Source: Clostridium sp. C2-6-12 (lineage in GTDB: Bacteria > Bacillota > Clostridia > Clostridiales > Clostridiaceae). From it: a stretch of 64,000 nucleotides of DNA. A model generated the notes under the pieces. It made no database searches. It saw only the letters and a list, made by a program, of their open reading frames with translations, and had not been told where the DNA came from. The stretch is from NCBI RefSeq assembly GCF_009928485.1, contig NZ_JAABNP010000026.1:28770-92769 (forward strand), read 5' to 3'. A program made the position numbers and the translations under genes. This document shows positions 1-7,471 of the stretch, one piece after another; position 1 is the first letter of the stretch, and each line of letters begins with the position of its first letter.

Positions 1-649
1 AAGTGTAAATAATGTACTTTATGAGTCAAAGCTTATAGGACATCCAGCACCATTTAAGGACAAGGTTAGAACTTTCTGCCAAAATCCAGGAGGATTTGTA
101 AGCCAAGAAAATTATGATAATAATTTAGCAATAGTTAATGGACATTCGTATAAAGATAAAAAATCAGATAATACTAACTTAGCAATTTTAAGTTCTCATA
201 ATTTTTCAGCACCTTTTAATGAACCTATTGAATATGGCAAAAAGGTTGCAGAACTTGTTAATATGCTTGGTAATGGGAAGATATTAGTTCAAAGATATGG
301 TGATATCCTAGACGGAAAGAGAACATGGGAAAAGGAATTGAGCCAATCAAATGTCAAACATACATTGCCAGATGCAGTGGCAGGCGATTTAACATCTGCT
401 ATGCCTTATAGAACAATGACAAATATTTTAAACTTTATCCAAGCTATGGATACAGTAGTTCCAGGGTTTGCAAGTAGAGAAACATTATTATATGGACCAG
501 AAATTAAATTCTATAGTAATAGAATAGATTTAGATCAAAACTTTGAAACAAATATAAAAGGCCTGCATTGCTTAGGGGATTCAAGCGGATGGACAAGAGG
601 TTTAATGATGGCATCAGCTATGGGAGTAATGATGGGAAGAAAACTTTAG
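1..649 (+). CDS. FAD-dependent dehydrogenase (COG2509-like), C-terminal part
   Basis: The reading frame is open from base 2 and ends at 649, so the start lies left of the window and only about 215 residues are visible. The C-terminus GDSSGWTRGLMMASAMG is the Gly-rich FAD-contacting end typical of the uncharacterised NAD(FAD)-utilising dehydrogenases (COG2509), where GD(G/S)xGxxRG closes the flavin site. Upstream residues such as FCQNPGG and SHNFSAPFNEP also fit that family. The substrate is not known for the family, and the dinucleotide-binding N-terminus is outside the window, so the function is left general. A weak AAAGTG...CACTTT hairpin follows near 690-725. Confidence 0.75.
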   Translation, partial: SVNNVLYESKLIGHPAPFKDKVRTFCQNPGGFVSQENYDNNLAIVNGHSYKDKKSDNTNLAILSSHNFSAPFNEPIEYGKKVAELVNMLGNGKILVQRYGDILDGKRTWEKELSQSNVKHTLPDAVAGDLTSAMPYRTMTNILNFIQAMDTVVPGFASRETLLYGPEIKFYSNRIDLDQNFETNIKGLHCLGDSSGWTRGLMMASAMGVMMGRKL

Positions 650-762
650 AAGTACTCATACTACTGTTCTTGAAGGCGAAAATGTATATATAAAAGTGTT
701 TTAATGATGTCATCTATATACAGCACTTTCTTTAATTTTTATAATTAAGGGAGGTGCTGTTT

Positions 763-891
763 TTGCTTATAAAAGATATTTTATACGAATTTATTTATGA
801 AGTGAAATTAAGAAATTATAGAAATGAGACAATTGAGTCTTATGAATCAGATATGGAATCGTTATTAATTCCAAGCTACAGAATAGATTAA
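763..891 (+). pseudogene. possible tyrosine-recombinase N-terminal remnant
   Basis: A 42-codon frame starts at TTG behind GGGAGGTG and ends at TAA. The residues FIYEVKLRNYRNETIESYES resemble the SAM-like N-terminal core-binding domain of phage integrase/XerC-type recombinases, but the frame stops after 42 residues and no catalytic domain (R..HxxR..Y) follows. It is either a decayed integrase or a coincidental small ORF. The call rests on pattern similarity only. Confidence 0.35.
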
Positions 892-940
892 GAATTATTA
901 GAGAAGAAACTCATAGATGTGAGTAAAAGTTTGTAAAAAA

Positions 941-970
941 AGAATGACTCTTAAGGGACTGAGTCATTCT
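941..970 (-). terminator. perfect 10-bp inverted repeat, terminator-like on minus strand
   Basis: AGAATGACTC and GAGTCATTCT flank a 10-base loop. The run of A immediately left of the stem (935-940) would be a U-run on the minus strand. No minus-strand gene is visible nearby, so the function is unclear. The rest of 892-1274 is AT-rich and shows no supported gene. Confidence 0.4.
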
Positions 971-1274
971 GAATATATAGGATATAATAAATAGGGTTAA
1001 TTAGTGAAATTTTAAATAATAATTGTATAAGTAAATTATAAAATATCTGTAAATATTTATCAAAATAAATCGTTTTACAGAAAAGGTTATAATAATATCT
1101 TCAATACAAATTTTAGATAAAAATTCTTTAGGAAATCTATATAAACAGATAGAAAGCTAATACTTTTTGTTGAAAGATAAAGAATAAAAATAGATGATAG
1201 CAGTGTAGTAATTTGATAAAATATAAATGGGTATAATTATTGGTATTATGAGAGGGATGCGTAAGCATCAAAAA

Positions 1275-1303
1275 GAAGTCTAAGATCTCATAACTTAGGC
1301 TTC
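1275..1303 (+). terminator. hairpin in leader of hemerythrin gene
   Basis: GAAGTCTAAG pairs with CTTAGGCTTC (one G-U) across a 9-base loop, 37 bases before the hemerythrin start. Just upstream, 1258-1267 region carries GATGC-GTAA-GCATC, a short stem closed by a GNRA-type loop. The T-run after the main stem is weak (CTTTAAA). It may be an attenuator or simply the end of an upstream transcript. Confidence 0.35.
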
Positions 1304-1340
1304 CTTTAAACAGTTATATTTTCAAAAGGTGGTTGATAAT

Positions 1341-1745
1341 ATGAGTTTAAAATGGGATGACAGCTTGCTAACAGGAATAGAAGATATAGATTCTCAACAT
1401 AAAGAACTGTTTAAATATCTGGATAAGTTCCTATCTGCTATGAGAGATGGGAAAGGAAAAGAAGAAATTGGAAATGCATTAAATTTTCTTGAGGAATATG
1501 TGATTAAGCATTTTAATTATGAAGAAGAGATTCAAAAGAAATATGGATATCCTAGGAGTAAAGATCAAATTAGTCAACATGAATATTTTAAAAATGAACT
1601 TAAACAACTTAGATTGGCATTTGATAGAACAGGTGAATCTATAATATTAGCTTTAAATGTTCAAAATAAAATAACTGATTGGGTTAAAAATCATATAAGT
1701 AAATTAGATAAGGATTTAGCAGAATATATAAAAAACAAAAAATAG
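1341..1745 (+). CDS. bacterial hemerythrin
   Basis: This 134-residue cytoplasmic four-helix protein carries the diiron-ligand pattern of bacterial hemerythrins: DSQHKELF, the HFNYEEE segment, QISQHEYFK and WVKNHISKLDKDL, supplying the His, Glu and Asp ligands. Hemerythrins bind O2 reversibly and are used in anaerobes for oxygen sensing or scavenging. The start is taken at ATG 1341 behind AAAGGTGG; a GTG at 1329 is in frame but overlaps that site, and the paralogue at 30544-30957 also begins with a short M-x-L-x-W N-terminus. It appears monocistronic, with a structured 3' region ending in the terminator at 1932-1972. Confidence 0.88.
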   Translation: MSLKWDDSLLTGIEDIDSQHKELFKYLDKFLSAMRDGKGKEEIGNALNFLEEYVIKHFNYEEEIQKKYGYPRSKDQISQHEYFKNELKQLRLAFDRTGESIILALNVQNKITDWVKNHISKLDKDLAEYIKNKK

Positions 1746-1931
1746 AACAGCCTGCTAGGGTGTAACAGACCATTCTAAATACTGGCTTTAATTATTATTT
1801 GGGAGAAAATAATAATGCTTTAACTACTTTATGTTTTAATTATAAGTGCAAATTGTGACAGAATTATGTCAAATTAGCGGCTAGGGATAAAATATATGTG
1901 AATCCCAGTATTTTATCTATATACCCATTAA
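1746..1931 (+). other. structured non-coding stretch downstream of hemerythrin
   Basis: No ORF is supported here, but several inverted repeats are visible: ATTATTATTT/AAAATAATAAT at 1791-1815, TGAC/GTCA near 1857-1873, GGGAT/ATCCC and GATAAAATA/TATTTTATC at about 1884-1920. The last two use overlapping bases, so they could be alternative folds. It lies directly before the terminator at 1932-1972 and may be a long 3' UTR or an unrecognised small RNA. Confidence 0.3.
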
Positions 1932-1972
1932 GGATAATAGAGAGTAAAGTCTTTATTATCCTTCTTTTTTTA
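1932..1972 (+). terminator. rho-independent terminator
   Basis: GGATAATA pairs with TATTATCC around a 14-base loop and is followed by TTCTTTTTTT. It lies about 190 bases after the hemerythrin stop and is the likely end of that transcript or of a separate small RNA. Confidence 0.7.
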
Positions 1973-2232
1973 TTTTTTATATGTGAAATATGGTGTATTT
2001 TGTCTGAATTATTGTTATGAAATATGGTTGTAAATACTCCATAATATGCTATTGTTGTATTAGAGGTTACAATAATTATCTTTCAACTGTTAAATTAGAG
2101 TATAAAATAAGAGAAAAATGATTATTATGTAGATACTAAGAGTATGGACAGTACATGATACTGTATCAACCATTACAAGGCGATATTGTAGTTACAAGTA
2201 TTGAAAAAAATATTATAATACATTATAAAAAT

Positions 2233-2271
2233 GGCTAGGAGTTAAATTGATATTTCCTAGCCTAATTTTTT
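2233..2271 (+). terminator. rho-independent terminator
   Basis: GGCTAGGA pairs with TCCTAGCC and is followed by TAATTTTTT. The only frame before it is a 27-codon ORF (2155-2238) without a ribosome binding site, so the transcript it ends is not identified. The stretch 1973-2232 holds no other supported feature. Confidence 0.55.
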
Positions 2272-2353
2272 ATCAATTTTACCTTAATAGTTGATAAGAT
2301 TTATTTGCTTTTATAATAATTATCATAATCTTTTTTAGAAAGGTCTGGGTGTT

Positions 2354-2509
2354 ATGGATTGTTTGAATTGTAAAAATAATATAGCTAAAGAGAGAACTGG
2401 ATTTGTAATTTGCATTCCGTCAATGACAGAAGGTTGTAATATTGAATACAATCAAACCAATGAAAAGCTATGTGATAAAGAAGTAACAAAAGAGGGATAT
2501 TTAAGATAA
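2354..2509 (+). CDS. small cysteine-rich protein, 51 residues
   Basis: ATG 2354 is preceded by AGAAAGG at about 10 bases. The product has five cysteines (C3, C6, C20, C28, C40), beginning MDCLNCKNN, so a CxxC pair sits at the very N-terminus and could bind metal. It has no signal peptide or membrane segment and is mildly basic. A clear terminator follows at 2567-2607, making this a plausible single-gene unit. I do not recognise the family; it could be a clostridial zinc-knuckle or thiol protein. The call as a gene rests on the ribosome binding site, cysteine pattern and terminator. Confidence 0.55.
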   Translation: MDCLNCKNNIAKERTGFVICIPSMTEGCNIEYNQTNEKLCDKEVTKEGYLR

Positions 2510-2566
2510 AACAAATAAAAGTTTTTATAATGATAATTATTAAATTAAAAGCATTTAATAAATCAT

Positions 2567-2607
2567 AGAACTTAGAAAAGTGTATAGGCTTTTCTAGGTT
2601 CTTTTTT
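2567..2607 (+). terminator. rho-independent terminator
   Basis: AGAACTTAGAAAAG pairs with CTTTTCTAGGTTCT (one G-U) and runs into TTTTT. It ends the small Cys-rich gene. The 300 bases after it up to the next gene are AT-rich with nothing recognised. Confidence 0.8.
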
Positions 2608-2920
2608 GATTTAATTATATAATCTCACACTATTCTTTTTACTCAAAAATATATAAAATAAATTGTATTAGGAGTAAAAAATAAGAACAAGATAATTAGA
2701 TTATGATGATTGGCAGTCAATAACTATTACATGTTCATAAAAGAAATATAAGATAGCTTTAAGCTATAATTTACAACATTTTAATATAGAGTTAAAATAT
2801 ACAGAGTAAGCCTTAGCTTTGAAATCATATTTTCAACAGGATTAAGATTTAAAAATGATGATTGAAGGGATATTAATAAATAAATTAGACGTATAGAATA
2901 GAACATAAGGGGTAATTATT

Positions 2921-4666
2921 TTGAATATTGAAAATTGTATGATTTTTATAAACGATGAAGATAAAACAGAGGAAGTAGTAGACTGTTGGCAAACAGAAGA
3001 TGAAGAAGATAAAATTCAAGTAAAATTAAGTAATGGTGAAAGTATAATTTATGATAAAAGCCAAGTTAAGTGGAGTACAAAATGTGAGCCTATTGAACTG
3101 AGGAATGTTGTGATATATGAAAATAAAGAGGAAATGACAAACCTTTTAAGGGCTATAATATTTGAGGAGTTTGATAAAATAAGAGTTGTTTTCAAAGATG
3201 GAAGCAATAAGTTATACTCAAGAGACAAATTAGTTATTATAGATAATGGTCTAGAGGAGCCTGTTGTAGAAAATAATTTTACGTATTTTAAAGAAATTTC
3301 AAGGCAGCTTGATTTATACAAGGGTTATGATGATAAAAGTAAAGCATTTGAAAACATTTCTATCTTAAATCCTAATAGTGCACTTGTAAATTATTTAAAT
3401 CCTAAATCAATTGAAGTAGGAGAAGATTTAGATTTTGCAATATATCCTTTTGGGTTTAATTTAAATCAAAAGGAAGCAGTAGAAAAAGCTCTTAATAGTA
3501 AAATAAATATTATAGAAAGTTCATCAATAGCGGATAGAGCAGAAGTTATATTAAATATAGCTGCAACTGCTGTGTTGTATGGAAAAAATGTAGTAATAGT
3601 TGTTAAAGATAATTTTTCTGCCTTAAAATATTTAGAATTACTTAAAAAATCAGATATTGATTTTATTGTTAATTATTTAGAAGAAGATGAAACAAATAAT
3701 TTAAGAAATTATTGTGAACAGTGGCTTAGAAACAATAGTTATAAGTATGAAAATGAAAAGCTAGCTATGAAAAAGTCTGATTTATTAAGTCTTGAAAATT
3801 GGTTAGTTAAAAAATTGGAAGATCAAAATAAAATTGAAAGTTTAGAAATTCAAAAATCAAATTTGATTTCTGAGAATATTGAACTTAAAGAAGCAGTTGA
3901 ATCAAATGAAGTTAAAATACCTCCTAATGTTTTGAATTTTAGTACTGAGAAACTTTTAGCTTTTAAAGAGGAATATAGTTCAATTATTGAAAAGCATGGA
4001 CATATAAACTTTTTCAGAAAAATAATGTTTATATTTAAATATAATATTGTAGATTTTAGTTTTTATAATATTAAACCAGAAATATTAGAAAAAGTATTAA
4101 GTGAAGCTTATAATAATTTAAAAATTGATGAAATAGATATAGAAATAAAATCACTACAGAATAATTTAGACAAGAATAAAACTAACATGGAAATAGAAGA
4201 ATTTAAAGAAAAATCAATAGAAGTATTAAAAAGTGCTATATATGAATATTTAAAGAATAGTAAAGAAATAAACATGGCTGAAATAGAAGGAGAAGAGGAA
4301 ACATTAAATAAAAAAATAAATTATCCTATTTTAACTTCAGAGAGGGAATTCTTTATAAATACAATTAATAATAATTGTATTTTTGATTATGTAATTCTTG
4401 ATGAGGCCTCAGATATGGATATAGTTTCAGGTGCTTTAGCATTTGCAAGAGGAAAAAATATTATTATTATTGATGATTTAAATGAAATTGAAACTAAATT
4501 AGATGACATAATAGCAGAGGGATTAAACGAAATTTTCGATAAAAATGGAGTAAACCCAGCATATAAATATACAGATAATTCATTAATATCATCACTTAAT
4601 CAATTATTTGGGAAAGTTCCTAAAACAGTGTTTTTTAAAAAGTACAAATTGAATAATAGAACATAG
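2921..4666 (+). CDS. degenerate SF1 helicase-like protein, Walker A lost
   Basis: The 581-residue product resembles the first RecA-like domain of the large clostridial superfamily 1 (AAA_11/AAA_12-type) helicases. Residues ~178-190 give the Q-motif-like FNLNQKEAVEKAL; the Walker A position (~198-207), normally GPPGTGKT, reads ESSSIADRA, with no P-loop Gly or Lys. The Walker B region is kept as DYVILDEASDMDIVSG (~489-504), but the following motif III is altered to DDLNEIE. The protein ends shortly after, so the second RecA domain is absent. A helical spacer fills residues ~270-450. Start is TTG behind AAGGGGT. ATP hydrolysis is unlikely; a binding or regulatory role is inferred. It could alternatively be a slowly decaying gene, but the frame is fully open. 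Confidence 0.7.
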   Translation: MNIENCMIFINDEDKTEEVVDCWQTEDEEDKIQVKLSNGESIIYDKSQVKWSTKCEPIELRNVVIYENKEEMTNLLRAIIFEEFDKIRVVFKDGSNKLYSRDKLVIIDNGLEEPVVENNFTYFKEISRQLDLYKGYDDKSKAFENISILNPNSALVNYLNPKSIEVGEDLDFAIYPFGFNLNQKEAVEKALNSKINIIESSSIADRAEVILNIAATAVLYGKNVVIVVKDNFSALKYLELLKKSDIDFIVNYLEEDETNNLRNYCEQWLRNNSYKYENEKLAMKKSDLLSLENWLVKKLEDQNKIESLEIQKSNLISENIELKEAVESNEVKIPPNVLNFSTEKLLAFKEEYSSIIEKHGHINFFRKIMFIFKYNIVDFSFYNIKPEILEKVLSEAYNNLKIDEIDIEIKSLQNNLDKNKTNMEIEEFKEKSIEVLKSAIYEYLKNSKEINMAEIEGEEETLNKKINYPILTSEREFFINTINNNCIFDYVILDEASDMDIVSGALAFARGKNIIIIDDLNEIETKLDDIIAEGLNEIFDKNGVNPAYKYTDNSLISSLNQLFGKVPKTVFFKKYKLNNRT

Positions 4667-4790
4667 GTTGTTATACAAAAAAATTAATAAAGTGTATTTT
4701 AATTTTATTATTTAAGAATAATTTTTATATTTAGATGCAATCTAACATTAGATATATATTTAAAATTTATATATATTTGGAGGAGCTGCA

Positions 4791-5858
4791 ATGAATATAT
4801 TAAGAAAAATAATTTCATTATTTTTGATTACATTAGCTATTTTTGCATTAGGAAGCACAATACAAGTTAAAAGAACTTCTAATTCATATTATAATAATCG
4901 TAAAATAATTAATGTGGCAGTAATATTTTTTACACCAGAGGATCCTTACACTAAGGAAGTAATAGAAAGCTTAAAAGAGATAGAAAATATTAATGAAAAT
5001 AATGTGAAATATACTTTTCTAAATCCTCAAAATAATATAGCTATAAATACTGAAGTGTTAGATAAAGCATTACAAAGCGACTATGATTTATATATATTAT
5101 ATTTACCAGATAGAACAGAAGATGCTGTAAGATTTGTGATTGATAAAGTTAGTCAAAGGAATAAAGCATTAATATTAATGAATATTCCAACGGAAATAGT
5201 ATCAAAAGTCTCTAAAATCTATAATAAAGTAGCATTTGTAACTCCAGATTCTAGGAGGGCAGGTATTGCACAAGGGAATATTATTGTTGATTTATGGAAT
5301 AGAAATAAAAAAGCTTTAGATAAAAATAACAATGATATATTAGAATATGTTTTATTACAAGGACCTAATAATGATCCTCAGGTAGTTGATAGAACTAAAT
5401 ATGTTATATCAACGATTAATAATGCAGGAATAAAAACTCAAGACCTTGCTATAGTAAATGCAAGTTGGGATAGGGAGTTGGCCAAAACTTCTATTGATAA
5501 TGTATTACTCAGATACGGTGGAAATATAGATGCTATAATTTCAAATAATGATGCTATGGCAATAGGTGCTATTGAAGCTCTGCAAAAATATGGATATAAT
5601 AAGGGCGATGAGTTTAAAAATATAGCTGTTGTAGGCATTGATGGACTACAGGAAGCAAAGGATTTAATTGATAAAGGTATTATGGCAGGGACTGTTATTC
5701 AAGATCCAAAGGTTCAAAGTGAATTGCTGTATACCATTGGAGTTAATTTAGTTAATAATTTAGATCCTATAGAAAATACAAATTATCAAATAGTTGATGG
5801 GCAGATTATTATCCCATTTCCCTATGACACATACGTTAGTAAAGTAGAAGTAAAATAG
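4791..5858 (+). CDS. MglB-like galactose/glucose-binding protein, orphan
   Basis: A 355-residue periplasmic-binding-protein-fold product (Peripla_BP_4) with an N-terminal hydrophobic helix (residues ~5-23) and no lipobox Cys, so it is probably membrane-anchored by an uncleaved helix or secreted. The C-terminal half closely follows MglB: ISNNDAMAIGAIEAL, VVGIDGLQEA and GTVIQDP. Of the E. coli sugar-contact residues, the equivalents of Arg158, Trp183 (NASWDRE), Asn211 and Asp236 are kept, whereas the His152/Asp154 positions read D and Q. No permease or ATPase genes adjoin it, so it is more likely a sensing partner or helper than half of a local transporter. ATG follows GGAGGAG. Confidence 0.8.
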   Translation: MNILRKIISLFLITLAIFALGSTIQVKRTSNSYYNNRKIINVAVIFFTPEDPYTKEVIESLKEIENINENNVKYTFLNPQNNIAINTEVLDKALQSDYDLYILYLPDRTEDAVRFVIDKVSQRNKALILMNIPTEIVSKVSKIYNKVAFVTPDSRRAGIAQGNIIVDLWNRNKKALDKNNNDILEYVLLQGPNNDPQVVDRTKYVISTINNAGIKTQDLAIVNASWDRELAKTSIDNVLLRYGGNIDAIISNNDAMAIGAIEALQKYGYNKGDEFKNIAVVGIDGLQEAKDLIDKGIMAGTVIQDPKVQSELLYTIGVNLVNNLDPIENTNYQIVDGQIIIPFPYDTYVSKVEVK

Positions 5859-5888
5859 CAAAAAGAAATTTAATAAATATTTATATAT

Positions 5889-5929
5889 AAAAAGCTGAAG
5901 TTTTTAAGTGAAGAAAATTTCAGCTTTTT
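5889..5929 (+). terminator. rho-independent terminator, near-symmetric
   Basis: AAAAAGCTGAA pairs with TTCAGCTTTTT around a 19-base loop. It follows the MglB-like gene by 30 bases. A and T tracts on both sides would let it work in either direction. Confidence 0.75.
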
Positions 5930-5973
5930 AACTTACGTAAATTATATATTTGAATGATAACGTAGATAAAAAA

Positions 5974-6069
5974 ATGGAAAACATAAATATGCCTTATTGG
6001 AAAATTGAAAAATATAAGGATAAGATTGAGGAAACTATGAAACCATTTAAAATCCCCTCTATTACTTAA
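5974..6069 (+). pseudogene. short coding remnant at left edge of island
   Basis: A 31-codon frame from ATG 5974 has coding-like composition (PYWKIEKYKDKIEETMKPF) and no convincing ribosome binding site. It reads like an internal piece of a larger soluble protein. Family unknown. The gap 5930-6860 otherwise contains two further small remnants (6253-6420 minus, 6760-6831 plus) and AT-rich filler. Confidence 0.3.
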
Positions 6070-6252
6070 TTTACAAATAAGTAAAAAATGTTGTATAAAT
6101 AACATTTTTAGCATATTTGGAATATTGTTAGACATAGGATTGCATAATATAATTAATAATAGAAAATTGTAAATTATATTTCTAGGTGTATTTGTGGGGC
6201 ACAGGAACTTTTGAATTCAGCAATGAATTAGACATTTTACATAAGCATATTA

Positions 6253-6420
6253 CTAAAAATAATCTTCAAATTGTGATATATCTTCAGATATTAAAGGCTC
6301 TCTTCGAAAACATTCTAATATTCTTGAAGATATTTTTTTATAAACTTGATTAAAATTGATGATATTAGAAGTGATTTTATCATCTTCAATTTCTCGTCTA
6401 AGTATGTCCACTTCCTTAAA
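6253..6420 (-). pseudogene. coding remnant on minus strand, about 56 codons
   Basis: Read on the minus strand the frame is open from 6420 to a TAG at 6253-6255, with protein-like sequence (KEVDILRREIEDDK and RILECFRREPLISEDI). A TAA lies directly upstream and only a GTG could start it. It looks like the C-terminal end of a lost gene. Family not recognised. Confidence 0.35.
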
Positions 6421-6759
6421 TTAAACATAAAAATAAATTGTTATTTAAATTGATAACATAACTATTAGATACTGCTTCATGTCTATGCAATAACAAGAAC
6501 TACAAGTGTTATCAAATGGTTTATAAACACAAACTGAAACTGATTTTATGAGAATTAATTATAATTTTAAATTGTAGGAACTAAATAAAATATAACTAGA
6601 AATAAGAACTAATGTTTGATACAATGGTGTTAATTATCTAAAAATGTATGCATATAACATTAATTACAAATTTAAGTTATCTCATGTATAATAGGAGCAA
6701 GTAAGTGGATCAATTGTTAACTTTGCTTAGAACTAAACTCTGTAATTTTGCTATAAGTG

Positions 6760-6831
6760 ATGAGATTCTTATACAAGTCTATTGATGAATTAATTGAAAA
6801 AGAATTTGCAAGATATAATAGAGAATTATAA
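6760..6831 (+). pseudogene. C-terminal scrap upstream of zinc-ribbon gene
   Basis: A 23-codon frame (MRFLYKSIDELIEKEFARYN..) ends 29 bases before the next gene start. The composition is coding-like, but length and lack of a ribosome binding site suggest the tail of a decayed gene. Confidence 0.25.
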
Positions 6832-6860
6832 AAACATTGGAAGATTGGAGTGAATAAATA

Positions 6861-7406
6861 ATGAAAAAAAGCATTTTACCAATACCGACACATCTTAAAA
6901 ATATATTAATTCCTAAAGGAGACAAGAATGATGAATTTTTTGTGGCAGGAGATATTGCTTGTACATGCGGAAACAAAGAATTTTCTTTAAGTTACCTTGG
7001 AGCATATGAGAACGAAATTATTACATTATGTGAATATGAAGGCGTTTTTTATTTAGCAATAGAATGCAAATGTAAAGAATGTGGGCAAGTACATTTAATA
7101 TTTGATGATAATCTTCATGGTTGGAATGGATTCGTTTGTGGTGACGAATCTGGATTTGAGGGATATGAAGATTTTCCAATGGAAAAATTAAAAAAATTAT
7201 GGAAATGCCCAAAATGTAATGACGAGCACCATGAAGTATCAGTAGCCATATCATCTGAAGGCAAAGAAGATTTCTTAGAAAATTGTGAAGATACAGAGTT
7301 TAGTGAAGAGGACTGGGTAAATGCTTTTAGCTGGATTACAATAAGCACAAGGTGTACAAATTGTGGTTTTATAGATGAAACCTGGATTGATTATGAAACT
7401 ATGTAG
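6861..7406 (+). CDS. acidic zinc-ribbon protein of unknown function
   Basis: The 181-residue product has four cysteine clusters: CTCG (~34-37), CKCKECG (~69-75), CPKC (~115-118) and CTNC (~164-167), the pattern of two zinc ribbons. It is acidic overall and lacks membrane or signal segments, so it is cytoplasmic. It opens the block of small acidic proteins extending to 15.5 kb. ATG follows GGAGTG. I do not recognise the family; zinc-binding is inferred from the cysteine spacing and the immunity-like role only from its neighbours. Confidence 0.6.
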   Translation: MKKSILPIPTHLKNILIPKGDKNDEFFVAGDIACTCGNKEFSLSYLGAYENEIITLCEYEGVFYLAIECKCKECGQVHLIFDDNLHGWNGFVCGDESGFEGYEDFPMEKLKKLWKCPKCNDEHHEVSVAISSEGKEDFLENCEDTEFSEEDWVNAFSWITISTRCTNCGFIDETWIDYETM

Positions 7407-7471
7407 AAATGCCTAATATATAATCAGAAGAAATATATGATATGGTTATTGTTTATATTGGAGGAAGTGCA

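Noticed and set aside
892..1340. Search for a cyclic-di-GMP or other riboswitch before hemerythrin
   Set aside because: A GNRA-capped stem and a hairpin are present, but the conserved core bases of GEMM-I/II, purine, SAM or T-box elements are not.
2155..2238. 27-codon ORF before the terminator at 2233
   Set aside because: No ribosome binding site and its stop falls inside the terminator stem.
7021..7348. Two minus-strand ORFs opposite the zinc-ribbon gene
   Set aside because: Both are reverse-frame shadows; the plus-strand frame has a good ribosome binding site and structured cysteine pattern.
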